Below are positions 44,515 through 55,019 of a stretch of DNA of 64,000 bases, one piece after another. Within the stretch, counting starts at the first letter, position 1. Each line of letters opens with the position of its first letter. The DNA lies in contig NC_056052.1 in NCBI RefSeq assembly GCF_004379255.2, forward strand, positions 7,750,001-7,814,000, in the 5' to 3' direction. The stretch is from Salvia splendens. Its lineage: Eukaryota; Streptophyta; Magnoliopsida; Lamiales; Lamiaceae. Below the pieces are notes generated by a model. That model did not search any database and was not told the origin of the DNA. It saw nothing but the letters and a program-made list of their open reading frames with translations. Both the position numbers and the translations under genes were made by a program.

Positions 44515-45147
44515 CTACTCCGCCGACGAATCATCCCCCGAAGGCGGTGGAGGTGCACTGAAGCCACCTGGAGGCGGAATACCAAGTTGTCTTGCCATAA
44601 ACTCAATTCCGGCAAGATAAGCTTGATATTGGGAAGACGTCATGCGGGAAGTGCCCGTCAAAGTAAGCGCAGAGCATCTTAAATGTGCGGCGGCGGGACC
44701 CCTTCGGCTTAATCTCGTGGTAGGCCTCGGTGACCTTTTCCCAGAAGCACTTCCGGGATTGTTGATTCCCAACGATGGGATCGTACGAGACGCTGATCCA
44801 GGCGTTATACACAGCCAGCGTTTCCTTGGGGCTGTACGGATGTCGGCCTAGATCCTCCTCCTCCTCGTCGTCCGCCTCCGCCTCTGCCCTGGAGCTTCCA
44901 CCGCCTCGGCCTCCTTCCGGAGTGGGTTCAACCGAATAACCCTCCCGAATCTGGGATAGTCCCTGCGAATACCTCGTGGCGGAGGGACGAGCGTATGCAT
45001 CCACATGAAAATGGGGTGGTTGGTACCCCCCGACGTCGATGAACCGGAACCACCACTCAGGACATTGTACATGCCCCACCAATCGCCGAACGCGTTGATG
45101 TCAAACCCGCCGGAGCCGCCACTGCCAGAGTTTCCATCGCCGAACAT
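44515..45147 (-). pseudogene. Harbinger ORF1 (second lineage), decayed, in Hb6
   Basis: ATG at 45147 (MFGDGNSGSGGSGGFDINAF). The frame shifts near 45030 and again near 44650. Pieces include HVDAYARPSATRYSQGLSQI, an acidic/Arg-Gly linker, HPYSPKETLAVYNAWISVSY, GNQQSRKCFWEKVTEAYHEI, KPKGSRRRTFKMLCA and a C-terminal YLAGIEFMARQLGIPPPGG to the stop at 44515. This is a Myb/SANT-like domain of the type in Ping/Pong-like ORF1 proteins. The segment between KMLCA.. and the C-terminus is shorter than expected, suggesting an internal deletion. The leader 'tcacacacaaatacacatct' upstream resembles those of Hb8 and Hb2. Confidence 0.75.
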
Positions 45148-45735
45148 TTTGTGATAAAAAGTTAGATGAAAATTGGAGAGGAAATGGAGATGATTTGGGA
45201 AAAATAGATGTGTATTTGTGTGTGAAATGAGGATGAATTAGGAGTATATATAGAGTAAAAAAATAAAAATAAAATAAAAATAAAATAAAAATAAAATAAA
45301 AAATGGTAATATTAACGGTAATATTACCGTTTTTCGATTATTTATTTATTTATTTATTTTTAAATTCAAATTTGAAAAAATGATTTATTGCATCAGCGTG
45401 ACGATGCCCACTCGCTGGCCGGCGAGTGGGCGTCATGCATGGCGCCGGAGCGCGCCACATCGCGCGGGCGCGTGGCGAGACGGCTCGCCACCCGTCTCGG
45501 CGGGACGGGACACTCGGCGGGCTGGGGACGAGACGGGACGCTGCAATGCGTCTCGCCGCCATCTCATCCCGACGTGACGGGTTACGAGCCACCCGCATGA
45601 CGCGTTGCGGGTGGCCTTATCATTATTGGTAGGGCTAACGTTTTTTTGAATGACATTATAATTTGCAAGAGACGCACGAAGTTATTGAGTTAGACCCGAT
45701 AATTTCGGATTGGGTTAGAGTTTGACTGTATTGAG

Positions 45736-46311
45736 TTAGACCTGCATCTTCAGGTTGCGGCGGAAGGTCCCCTTCGGCTTGTTCTTGTTGTATACGTCGG
45801 TGACCTTTTCCCAAAAATACTTGCGGGTTTGTTGATTCCCGACGAAGGGATCGTTCGACGTGTTGATCCAAGCGTCGAACAGAGCCATCGTTTCCACGGA
45901 GCTGTATGGATGACGACCTAGGTCCTCATCTGGCTCGTCGTCCTCCTCTTCCTCCTCGTTTCCAGCTCCGCGATTGGCGGAGCTTCCACCGCCCCGTCCC
46001 CGTCCTCGTCCTCGTCCTCCTCTGCTGGCTCGTCCTTCTCCGTCTCCTCCTCTTCTAGCTCTGGTTGGAAGGTTTTCCGGAGTGTGTTCCTCTGGAATAT
46101 TCTCCCTAATTTGGGATAATCCTTGCGTTTGCCCATACCTCGGGGCGGAGGGACGATAGTATGCATCCACATCAAAAGATGGTGTTTGGTACGCCGACGT
46201 CGACGAGTCTTGGGTGCCCGGCGATGAACCGGAACCGGAAGCACCCAAAACATTGTACATGCCCCCCAAGTCGAAGCCGCACTCGCCGCCGGAGTTTCCG
46301 TCACCGAACAT
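45736..46311 (-). pseudogene. Harbinger ORF1 (second lineage), C-terminally truncated but open
   Basis: Open for 191 aa from ATG 46311 (MFGDGNSGGECGFDLGGMYN) to 45736. It includes FDVDAYYRPSAPRYGQTQG, an RGG-rich stretch (GGRGRGRGRGGGSS), an acidic stretch and the SANT-like domain (HPYSSVETMALFDAWINTSN, GNQQTRKYFWEKVTDVYN). It ends KPKGTFRRNLKMQV where the Hb6 homologue continues. The rest of the domain is missing. If expressed it would lack the normal C-terminus. The antisense Pro/Arg-rich frames are shadows. Confidence 0.75.
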
Positions 46312-47042
46312 TTTTGCAGAAATTGGAGAAGAAAGAGAGATGACATGATAGTGATGAAAAGAAAAAAAGATGTGAGATAGTGTGTTTGTGTGTAAAATGA
46401 AAGAGGTAATGGGAGTATTTATAGAATAAAAAAATATAAATAAAATAATTTTTTTTACCATTTTCAAACGGTAATACTCCCTCCGTCCCAGTTTAAGAGT
46501 CATATTTTGTCATTTCAGTCTGTCCCAGTTTAAGAGTCACATTTAGAATCTACCATATTTGGACATAAAATTTAACCTCATTGTTGATGAAATTTACACT
46601 CAAATGCCATTACTTTCAAAAAAATAAAACAAAATCCTAAACACACAAAAAGTCAAAAGTGTCTCACTTTCCAATACACCAATTCAATTATTACACACTC
46701 CAACAACTACTACCTCACTTCATTTATTATACACTCCACCAATTTTTTAAAACTCGTGCCATAACTAAATCTTACTCTTAAACTGGGACGAATGGAGTAT
46801 TACCGTTTAAAAAATTTTAATTTTTAATTTTTTTTTCGGAAAATCAATTTTTTTAAACAAATTATTTATTGCGTCAGCATGACGACGCCCACTCGCGGGT
46901 GTCACGCCTCGTGCCAGAGCTCGCCAGCTTCATCGAGGCGGAGGGACGAGGGACGGAACGGGCGTGCCGCATCGAAGTCTCGATGCTGTCTCGTCTTGCC
47001 GAGACGAGACCGAGCCGCATCGAGACAGCGATGCGGGTGCCC
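45741..47042 (-). mobile_element. Hb8: truncated second-lineage ORF1 element
   Basis: The right end 'gcgatgcgggtgccc' is followed by TAA (47043-47045) and matches the end of Hb6. The left end is lost: ORF1 stops matching its Hb6 homologue at about 45741, next to about 120 bp of unrelated sequence. A Stowaway MITE is inserted in its upstream region at 46477-46797. GC-rich subterminal repeats with CGAGACG motifs lie at about 46900-47040. Confidence 0.7.
46477..46797. mobile_element. Stowaway MITE with TA duplication
   Basis: CTCCCTCCGTCCCAGTTTAA at the left and 'cttaaactgggacgaatgga' at the right form good TIRs. The surrounding sequence, 'acggtaaTA...TAttaccgt', shows a clean insertion into a TA of an otherwise palindromic GGTAATATTACC motif of Hb8. 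321 bp, noncoding. Confidence 0.85.
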
Positions 47043-47045
47043 TAA

Positions 47046-47656
47046 ATACTTCGATAAAAGCGTCAATATGTATTTCAAATTTTCAAAACCGTACCGACAA
47101 TATACTATTGAGTATTGAAGGAAAAAATATCGCATTTACGTACGTGTTCATTTCAATAATCTTTTCTTCAACCCTAGTATATATAATTTTATTTGGGTTT
47201 GATCATCGATGTACTGAATTCGTTTTGGCGGAGTCCGACTAATTCTGTTCGACTGAATTTGCGAATTAAGGCTGAAAGCTGGTATACATATTTGTAGACA
47301 CGTGATTACGTGATTAGGATGAAATAAAAAATTTGAACTTATAAATTATTTACACTTTTATTACCACCCGTTTGAAATCATCAACTGCTAACCACTTTTT
47401 GTACCAACTATGTTAAGTATAAACTTTCATTACAATTGACAGACTACAAAAAGGATTATTCTATACAACTATTTTATGTACAAAAATTCCTACTATCACC
47501 GATTCACAAAATAATTGAATCTCTAAACTTGTCATCAACAAAGGAATTCTAAATTTCGACTAAGATCGAATCAATAAAATAAATAAAATAAAATAAAACA
47601 AAACTCTTTTTTAAACTCTATATAAAATAAAGATTAATAATTTAGGGTGATCGGAG
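47046..47656. other. Intergenic DNA with dispersed-repeat copy
   Basis: No gene. 47195-47280 matches the repeat at 23115-23235. The remainder up to 47656 is AT-rich and contains the probable 3' UTR of the peptide gene. Confidence 0.5.
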
Positions 47657-47944
47657 CTAGTGGCCCATGCCGGGGCTGGGAACGGACCGGAGGATCCGGT
47701 CGACGGTGGCGAGATGGCGGGCGATGAGCTTCTCATCGCTGTTGTGTGAGTGCCCTCTCTTGCTTGGGGCTGAGTTCGACACAGTGCCCTTCGGCAGCGC
47801 CGCTAGGTACAACCTTTCGTCCATTGCCGGGAGCTGGTTTCTCCACCGTTCCGGCACCTCCGGCAGTATCCTACCTCTTGTTGAGGAAATTAGGGTTGAG
47901 AGGAGAAGAAGAAGAGAGATGAAGATCAAAGATTTTGGAGCCAT
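47657..47944 (-). CDS. Secreted peptide hormone precursor, CEP14-like (CEP/PIP type)
   Basis: Single-exon 95-aa protein. Residues 1-24 form a typical signal peptide (MAPKSLIFISLLLLLSTLIS). A variable region follows with ERWRNQLPAMDERLYLAALP, then SAPSKRGHSHNS, and finally IARHLATVDRILRSVPSPGM ending in GH at the stop codon. The C-terminal PSPGMGH resembles the SPGVGH end of C-terminally encoded peptides, closest in my memory to the noncanonical CEP14 group. The internal SAPSKRGH resembles IDA/PIP cores. Such precursors are secreted, proline-hydroxylated, cleaved and perceived by leucine-rich-repeat receptor kinases in root, nitrogen or immune signalling. Assignment to peptide precursors is firm, the exact family less so. 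Confidence 0.78.
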   Translation of the reverse strand: MAPKSLIFISLLLLLSTLISSTRGRILPEVPERWRNQLPAMDERLYLAALPKGTVSNSAPSKRGHSHNSDEKLIARHLATVDRILRSVPSPGMGH

Positions 47945-48028
47945 GGTGGAGGATTTCTTAGTTTATTAGAGATAGAGAGAGATTGGGAGGGAGAGTGATC
48001 AATGGGAGTGTTTTGTGGTGGGGAAGAG

Positions 48029-48039
48029 ATTTATATATG
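48029..48039 (-). promoter_or_regulatory. TATA box of the peptide precursor gene
   Basis: On the minus strand 'tacatatataaatctc' lies about 90 bp upstream of ATG 47944, followed by a CT-rich leader ('ccctcccaatctctctct'). Spacing is normal for a plant core promoter. Confidence 0.65.
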
Positions 48040-48319
48040 TACTTGGGCCAAGTAAAATTTGAACTCCCTCTTGTGAGCTAGAGTTGTCAAATGGATTGGT
48101 TTGGCCTGGCCTGGCCTGGGCGGAACCGGTCATTGGCCATACAATTTGGGGTCCAGTCTGGCCGGACCCAAGCGTAACGTTGAAACGAACTGGGTTGTGC
48201 TTTTTTCTATAAATTCGGGTCCGGCCAAGCCTATACCCACCGGTGAAGTTACGAAATGGGTTGCATAGAAAATTATATTTTCATAGTATATATTTTTAAA
48301 TTTCACGTATTTTTCAATT

Positions 48320-48986
48320 TTACACCCCCTCCATTAAATTCGAAATATTTTTGTTTTTAGTACGTGATTTTATGCAGTGTTGTTTCTGAGTTAATTGAGA
48401 GACAATAAAGTAAGAGTGAGAAATACGAAAAAATGATGTTGTTTCTATTTTAGGAAATGTACATTTTGAATGGAACAATACAAAAACGAAAACGTTGAAC
48501 TTTTAAAGTGACAAAGGAAGTACTCCCTCCGTCCTAAGGAAGATGACCCCTTCCTTGGGTAGCATGGGATTTATGGAGCTTTATTTTATATGTTAAATTA
48601 AATTAAATATATAATTTATATTTTCACTTAGAATTCATATATACTCATTGGATAATTTTAAAATTACATGAAGTATTATATTAGTATTAATTAAATAAAT
48701 ATTTACATTCAAATTTATCTTATTGCAATTATTTTTGAAAAAATTCAGATGGTAGGAACTTTAAAAAATATGAGTTAATATAAAAAATTTACCATACTTT
48801 GAAAACGGTATGAGTTTTAATACACAACGGGTAAATAAGAGAGATGAAGAGAAAAAATGATCAAAGTAAGAGAGAGGAAGCGAAAAAGTATTGGAATTAG
48901 TGTTAGCAGATTGTGAGGCTAATTTCCTAAAATGGAAAGTTTCTATATTTAGAAAACGGACCAAAAAAGAAAAAAAAAATCTATTT
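48320..48986. repeat. Overlapping degenerate Stowaway-like MITEs
   Basis: 'ccccctccattaaattcgaa' (48323) to 'aagtgacaaaggaagta' (48521), then 'ctccctccgtcctaaggaag' (48523) running towards 'ttaggaaacacaggaagta' near 49002. The second is interrupted or fused with another ('gtatgagttttaatacaca' near 48809). Upstream, 48090-48245 holds a GGCCTGGCCTGG-type repeat ('ggccggacccaag'). No gene. Confidence 0.5.
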
Positions 48987-50381
48987 TTAGGAAACACAGG
49001 AAGTATAATATTTGGGCTTGGACTGGGATGTGTGTGGACTGTGCCGGTTTCTGATATGAGCGATCAATGAGGACAAGGTTTCACATAGTTTGACTATGTT
49101 TCCTTCTATCCCATCAACTCTGGTGTTTGTAGCCTTCTTATCCTCACCCATCCTCGCCATAATATTTTGGAGCACATCATCCTTGTCATCCCTGTTGATT
49201 GCTCCATTAGTCACTGAAAATCCTGCAGGAGGTTGAAGATAATTATTGTTAGCATAGGAAAGATTTGGATTAGGACGATATGATTTCAAGAATAGTTATT
49301 ATAATTACTCCCTGCGATAATTTCTATAGTATGGACGGTTAGATCCCCCATTCTGAACATAGTTCACTTCCATCATATTGTAACTTTCTCATCCTTCCTG
49401 TCTTGGTGACTAAATCTTATTCATCCTATTGCGCATGGCTGTCAATTCTTTTGCAAAGTCCTCCGTTCCTCCGCTCTCTAATGCAGCTATCCTCCTCGAG
49501 TTATGCAGTTCCTTTGACCAATTTATGCTGTTCGATGCCAACTCTTCTTTAACTTCAATGGTAGCTATTCCTCCTCTCTTCAAGAATGATCCATTAGTAC
49601 CTGCATCCAACAAACTTGCAACTTTCATTACATACATCGTAAAGGATACCTGCCTAAATCGAAACCATGGTTTAGGCTTTGAATCTAGCAAGCACTTCAT
49701 ACACGAACTTGCCATCTCGTTGGAGAAACTGGAAGATCTCGCCCTTCAGTTTCAGACGGGTAGTATTTATCTAAAAAGAGCCCAACTATGTCGTCCTACT
49801 TGGTCACTTTTTCTGCAGACATACGTTCATACCAATCTTTAACCACAATAATTAATGAAAAGGGAAAGAGTCTTATCCTTTCGACATTATCATCTACTTC
49901 ATTCAGTTTGACCGTATTTGCGATCTCGATGAACTTGGTCAGGTGGCAGTTAACATCTTCAATGACCCTTCCAGCAAAAGCTTTTTGCTCAACACTAGTG
50001 ATTAATGACATCCTCAACTCGTAATTGTTGGCATCCAATCTAAGACCTAAAGGGATATTCACATCATGATTAAACATGTTCATGACATGAGTACCTATTT
50101 TGGCCAATATTTCTCTTTCAGCTCTTTGTTCTGCCAGTTCTGCAGAGAGTTATTCCACTTCTTGTTGTAGCCTAGCGAAAAGATCATTGTCTCCCATCTC
50201 TTCACACTTGATTTTTGTACAGGTTCTTGTGATTTCTAAGTGTAATGACTCAAAGATATTCTTCCTATAGCGTGTTCGCATGCACTACCTTTAAAAAATA
50301 ATAAACAAAAATTAAATAAAAAGTAAAAAAGAAATCCAAACTCGTATTATTTTCTAACATATCAATCTAAACGTGAAATTA
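48987..50381 (-). pseudogene. Ty3/gypsy (Athila/Tat-like) gag relic
   Basis: Three minus-strand pieces: 50107-49796 (LGLRLDANNYELRMSLITSV, FAGRVIEDVNCHLTKFIEIA, RIRLFPFSLIIVVKDWYERM), then 49715-49410 (ASLLDAGTNGSFLKRGG, AMRNRMNKI) and 49289-48987 (PNPNLSYANNNYLQPPAGFS, DVLQNIMARMGEDKKATNTR). Order and motifs (edP..HL..F.ei..T.k.n.v, LRLFPFSL..a.dW) are those of Athila/Tat/Ogre-clade gag proteins. Frameshifts and stops separate the pieces and no Pol follows. The matching PBS lies upstream at 50382-50400. Confidence 0.75.
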
Positions 50382-50400
50382 TTCCTCGGCAATGGCGTCA
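50382..50400 (-). promoter_or_regulatory. tRNA-Asp-type primer binding site of the gag relic
   Basis: On the minus strand 'tgacgccattgccgagga' is a lightly mutated form of the TGGCGCCGTTGCCGGGGA site found after the 5' LTR of Athila/Tat elements. LTR sequence ending in '..gtatca' would start at about 50408 and extend to higher coordinates, but its outer end is not recognisable. Confidence 0.65.
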
Positions 50401-50407
50401 AAAATTT

Positions 50408-51664
50408 GATACAATTTTTTTAACACTAAAAATATCTGCAAGTATACAGAGTATATCTAGTACAACTAAAGGTAAGCACAAGATATCGAACACATGGAAT
50501 AAATTTACATACTAGCTAGCTATTAAGGAGTACTAAGTTTCATATCCTATTTGTATAAATGAATTTTATCCAAATACTAAACTAAATAAGCAAGTAAAAA
50601 AGTAATTACATAGAACAAGTAAACAGAAACAAATTAATTAAGTGTCATCAATGAATTTTGAATACTAGTTAGACTAGCAAATACTACCTCCGTGCCACAA
50701 TAAGTGACACATTTTATCATTTTTGTCCGTCCTACAATAAGAGTCACATTTCACTTTTACTATAAATGGTAAGTATACCCTACATTCCACCAACTTATTT
50801 CATTTACATTTTATTATAAAATTAATACTCCCCCCATCCCGCTGAAGATGACCCACTTCCTTTTTTCGTCTGTCCCAACCAAGATGATCCCTCTCTTATT
50901 TAGGAAAATATTACTCAATTATTTTTTTTCCTTTCTTACTTTATTCATCTCTCCTACTTTTAAACACCCAACAACCATTTTTGTCTCTTATTTTTTTCAT
51001 GTCTCCTACTTTTAAACATCAACAACCTTTTATCTCTCTTAATTTATTCATCTCTCCTACTTTTACACACCCAACAACTTTCTCTCTCCCTTCTTAAAAT
51101 CCGTGCCCACACTAAATGTGACTCATATAATGAGACGGAGGTAGTAGTTTGTTTGGTTTTTCTAGCAATGTATTGAAAAGCATGAACAAATTAAACAAAA
51201 AGAATGAGTAAAAGACATATCAAGTTGGAGAAAGATAGAGTTAAGGATCCAACTACAATGGAGATATTGTAAGCTCAATTCAACAAATGTGTTTATCCAC
51301 TTTATGTCTCTAGGTTTACTACGAAAATCCCTAGTCTAGTCTAGGCTAGGCCTCTCCCGAGTGCACACCTCCTGTAGATTAACTTCAATATTAAAGTCTC
51401 CTCCTAATATGTCAAGATTAACTCCTTTATTTCCTAAGACTCAAACACTCTCATTAGAAATTCCTTCTCTCGAATGCAAATTATCAAAGAGTTGTTGGTT
51501 CTTTTAAGAAAATAATATTTAAAGAGTTAACTGAAACACAAATATAGTAGAACAGTGGAAAAAAATGAAAAAGGAATTGATAATAAAGCAGATGTGACTT
51601 GTGGGAATAAAATAAGAAAAATGACATGTGCTATATTTTTGTTAAAAGGAAAAACAATTAATTA
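50408..51664. other. Probable LTR remnant and MITE-bearing intergenic DNA
   Basis: Sequence next to the PBS should be LTR of the gag relic. No second copy is present to define it. A MITE occupies 50684-51144. I see no gene. Confidence 0.4.
50684..51144. mobile_element. Stowaway-like MITE with a second MITE nested inside
   Basis: Outer ends 'ctacctccgtgccacaataa' and 'catataatgagacggaggtag'. A second left end, 'ctccccccatcccgctgaag', starts at about 50828, followed by 'gatgaccc' and 'aagatgatccctctc' typical of another subfamily. The nested right end is unclear. Noncoding. Confidence 0.6.
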
Positions 51665-52105
51665 GAGCATCCACAATGGTCGAACCACTAGTCCGCCTTA
51701 GTGGGCGGACTAGTGGTCGCCAGATCAACATTACTTTATCCGGCCCTTCCGTCTACAGTGGTTCGAACTAGTGTCCGCTCTATCAATTAAAACCCATTTT
51801 TTATTTAATTTTTAATGTTATTATTTTTTTATTTTTGTTTTCACATATTATAAATAGCAAAATATATTATATTAAACATAACATATTTAAACAAACACCT
51901 ATATTACTTAATTAAAAAGACTACATTACTTAAATCAAATTTACATTATCATATAAAATATTGAGATTAATATTGCAAGACATAAGTTGATCAACAAATA
52001 CACGATAGTTGGAGTAATACAATAGTTTTTCTTCATGGCTATTGTGTGGTTGTTGATTAAGGATGAAGCCCAGTGTAAAGGTAATACTAATAAGCATAGG
52101 TTATT
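51665..52105. mobile_element. Hb11: truncated Harbinger-type end
   Basis: GAGCATCCACAATGGTCGAA after TTA (51662-51664), followed by inverted CACTAGTCCGCC / GGCGGACTAGTGG motifs. A matching right end is not visible; Hb9 inserted 3' of it at 52109 may have replaced or displaced it. No coding sequence recognised. Confidence 0.5.
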
Positions 52106-52108
52106 TGA

Positions 52109-54019
52109 GAGCATCCTTAACGCTTTGGGCAGGGCAGCAATGAGCGAGTCTTGGCCCGGGCGTTGCGTAGAGGAGGAGAGGAAGATGCGGCCTGGGCCGG
52201 TCCCGGGGCCGCAATTGCAGCCTGAGGACGCTCCCGGGGTCCGGCCCAGCCTAGGGTTAATTGGTTCGGGCCGCAACGCGGTCCGGCCCAGCGTTAATTC
52301 GTGTTCAAACCGGGCCGGGCCGCAACTTAATTTTTATTTTTTTTAATTCGAAAATTTATTTATAAATACCACTCCATCCATTTTCATATCCATTCAACTT
52401 CATTTCTCTTCCTAAAATTCGAAAAATGCCTCCTCGTCAAAGATTATTCGATGCTCAAATGTCCCGAATGTTAGAAGAGGCGGTACCTGCAATCCAAGAA
52501 GAAATCAACAATGAAGTCGAACGCTACCAAGCTGCTATTCAAGCTTGGAACGAACAACAAGTCCGGGTACCACGTACCCGTATGTATATTCACCGAGACC
52601 GTGAACAGGCTGCTTTGCGGCTTTTCACAGATTATTTCTCTAGCGATCCGCGATGGAGTGATCAGATGTTCCGTCGCCGGTTCCGGATGCGGAGGCCTTT
52701 GTTCCTGCGCATTGTCAATGCAGTTATAGCTCGTGACCTGTATTTCTGCCAAACCACCGATGCTGTGGGCCGACAAAGTATATCGACTTTGCTGAAATGC
52801 ACGTCTGCCATACGTCAACTCGCTTATGGAACTACAACAGATATGTTCGATGAGTATCTCCATGTAAGCTAGCATAGTGGATGGGATTGCCTAGCTAAAT
52901 TTTGTCGGGCAGTCATCGAAGCATTCAATGATACATACTTGAGAAAGCCAACGACCGACGACGTTAGGAAGTTGGTGAACTTGCACGAGCCGACCCACGG
53001 CTTCCTGGGGATGCTTGGCAGCATCGACTGTATGCACTGGCAGTGGAAGAATTGTCCAACGGCTTGGAGAGGACAATACACTAGCCGGCACAAAGGCACA
53101 CATCCCACGATTGTGTTGGAGGCCATTGTCGACCAACGATTATGGATCTGACATGCCTACTTTGGTGTCGCGGGGTCGAACATCGACCTCAATGTGTTGA
53201 ACGAGTCTCCATTGTTCAATGACTTGGTGTCGGGCGAGTGCCGAACGTAGAGTTCACGGCCAACCATCGTCGGTATAGTATGGGGTACTATCTAGCAGAC
53301 GGGATTTACCCTCGATGGCCTGTGTTCGTGAAGACTATACATGTCCGACAACGGATCAGAGGGCATTGTTTGCCGAAAAGAAAGAGGCGGCTCAGAAAGA
53401 TGTGGAGCGTGCATTCGGATTACTCCAAGCACGGCGGGCTATTGTGAAGGGAGCGGCTCGTGGTTGGCAGCGTTCACTAATTGCCGACATCATGTATGCA
53501 TGTATCATAATGCATAACATGATCGTTGAGGACGAGGAAGAAAATGTCACTTTGTGGAGTGACGATCCGCTCTCCAGCACCAGGAGTGACTACACTCTCA
53601 CCGCCCCGCCCTTGCAGGGCCTTCCTCCCGACATCCGCAATGTCATGGCCCGTTCAGCTGCGATGCGCCAAGACGAACTACACACTCGCCTCCAAGCCGA
53701 TCTAATTGAAGAGATTTGGACACGCACCAACGTTTTCCAGCATTGACGTTATGTTTTAATATTTTATTTGTAGTTTTAAATTTCTATGTTGTAATTTTCA
53801 ATTTCCGATCGAAGAACAACTTTTCCGTGTTTTAAATTTCCGGCGTTTTTTTATTTTACGAGTAAAATAGATTGAAGTTGTGAACAATGTCATTTATTAG
53901 TTGTGGCCCGGGTTGGGGCCTGCAGGGTTAGAGCAGTTGTGGCCTAAGACTCAAATTTAGGGGAATGATGACGTGGAGGGGACTTGGAGTCTGAATCCGG
54001 GCTAGGGTTAAGGATGTTC
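52109..54019 (+). mobile_element. Hb9: Harbinger element with decayed transposase
   Basis: Ends GAGCATCCTTAACGC and (inverted) GAACATCCTTAACCC, with TGA duplications at 52106-52108 and 54020-54022. A GC-rich subterminal block (52125-52325) repeats GGCCCGG / CCGGGCC motifs. A leader of 'ccattttcatatccattcaa' type precedes the transposase. No ORF1 is seen. Confidence 0.8.
52426..53746 (+). pseudogene. PIF/Harbinger transposase with stops and frameshift
   Basis: From ATG 52426 (MPPRQRLFDAQMSRMLEEAV) the frame reads through MFRRRFRMRRPLFLRIVNAV and TDMFDEYLHVS to a stop at 52870. It then continues in frame through HGFLGMLGSIDCMHWQWKNC and ATIVDQ-like text to LWI*HAY (53149-53151, a Trp position turned to stop), then AYFGVAGSNIDLNVLNESPL. 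A frameshift near 53230 and another near 53330 lead into KKEAAQKDVERAFGLLQARR, IMYACIIMHNMIVEDEEE and LHTRLQADLIEEIWTRT, ending at 53746. Catalytic D, D and E are all present. Closely related to the Hb2 and Hb7 transposases but a distinct subfamily. Confidence 0.85.
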
Positions 54020-54155
54020 TGATTAAGTAGCAAGGCAGAGAGGTTAAGTTGCATGAGAGGTGCCTTTTGTCACCTTTAATTTCCTAATGTAGAAAGTGGA
54101 AAACATGATCTAACTTTGTTTGAGGTGTGCATATCTCTGATTTAGAAATGTTGTA

Positions 54156-54354
54156 CTCCCTCCATCCCATAAAAAATGTCCAACTTTCCTTTTTAGTTTG
54201 TCCCACTAAAAATATCACATTTCCATTTTTAGAAAAATTTTCTCTCACAATAATATAAATATTATATTTTTTCTTTCCACCTAACACATAAAATAAAACC
54301 TCCTAAAATCTCGTGCCATCACAAGTGTGACATCTTTTCGTGGGACTGAGGGAG
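54156..54354. mobile_element. Stowaway-like MITE
   Basis: CTCCCTCCATCCCATAAAAA at the left, 'cttttcgtgggactgagggag' at the right, TA on both sides. 199 bp, noncoding. Confidence 0.75.
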
Positions 54355-54757
54355 TAGTTGATTAGGGCAATTCTCCTCTGGAACAATATCCAGATGATGA
54401 GGTTTGTGTGTCAAGATTCTGCTGCTCTCCACCCTGTCATCCAAAACCAACCAAATACTTGAGTTCCTCCTTATTCATCGTTTACATGAACAAAACTAGT
54501 CATAAATAATAGTAATGTTGAGGAACACTTCCTTTCCACTAAACTAATTGTTGCATCAAAAAACTCTCTTTTAAGCGTAAAACACTATAACTTATTGTCT
54601 CACATCGAAATCACAAAGAAATTTGAAGTTGGAAACCTATCTATAAAACAACCATTTATCTCACATCAAAATCACAATGAAAGTTGGAGCTGAAACCTAT
54701 TTATAAAATATTTACTCAAGCAATGCAAAACTTGCACATCTAGAGTGAAGGATTATA

Positions 54758-55019
54758 CTCCCTCCGTATTAAAAAAATAGTAACATTTGAAACGACACGG
54801 GTTTTAATGCACAATTGGTAAAGTAAGTGAGAAGAATTGGTAGAGTAAGAGAGATGAAAAGAAAAATGAGTAAAGTAAGACAGATGAAGAGAAAAAGTAG
54901 TGAAAGTAGAGTTAGTGGATTGTGGGGTTCATGTTCTAAAATAGAAAGATTCTAAAGTTTCTATTTTTAAGGAACGACAAAAAATGGAAATAGTTGTTAT
55001 TTTTAAAAAACGGAGGGAG
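54758..55019. mobile_element. Stowaway-like MITE inserted in a direct repeat
   Basis: CTCCCTCCGTATTAAAAAAA at the left and 'tttttaaaaaacggagggag' at the right, bordered by TA/CATA. The flanks are themselves a direct repeat ('tttactcaagcaatgcaaaa' before, 'tttactcaaataatgcaaaa' after). Confidence 0.7.

Larger units (their letters stand above)
42367..45616 (-). mobile_element. Hb6: second-lineage Harbinger element with ORF1 only, hosting Hb7
   Basis: Ends GGCCATCTGCAACGC and GCGTTGCGGGTGGCC (13/15 inverted match) flanked by TTA at 42364-42366 and 45617-45619. Carries a decayed ORF1 gene on the minus strand. It is interrupted near its left end by Hb7 (42494-44281). A 'gtctcttatc..tcccttaacc' segment is duplicated around the insertion site. 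The GC-rich right subterminal block (about 45410-45610) has CGGCGAGTGGGCG and CGAGACGGG motifs. Confidence 0.8.

Noticed and set aside
45736..46503. Extension of the Hb8 ORF1 start to 46503
   Set aside because: The frame upstream of 46311 runs through leader and TATA-like sequence; MFGDGNSG at 46311 matches the Hb6 start.
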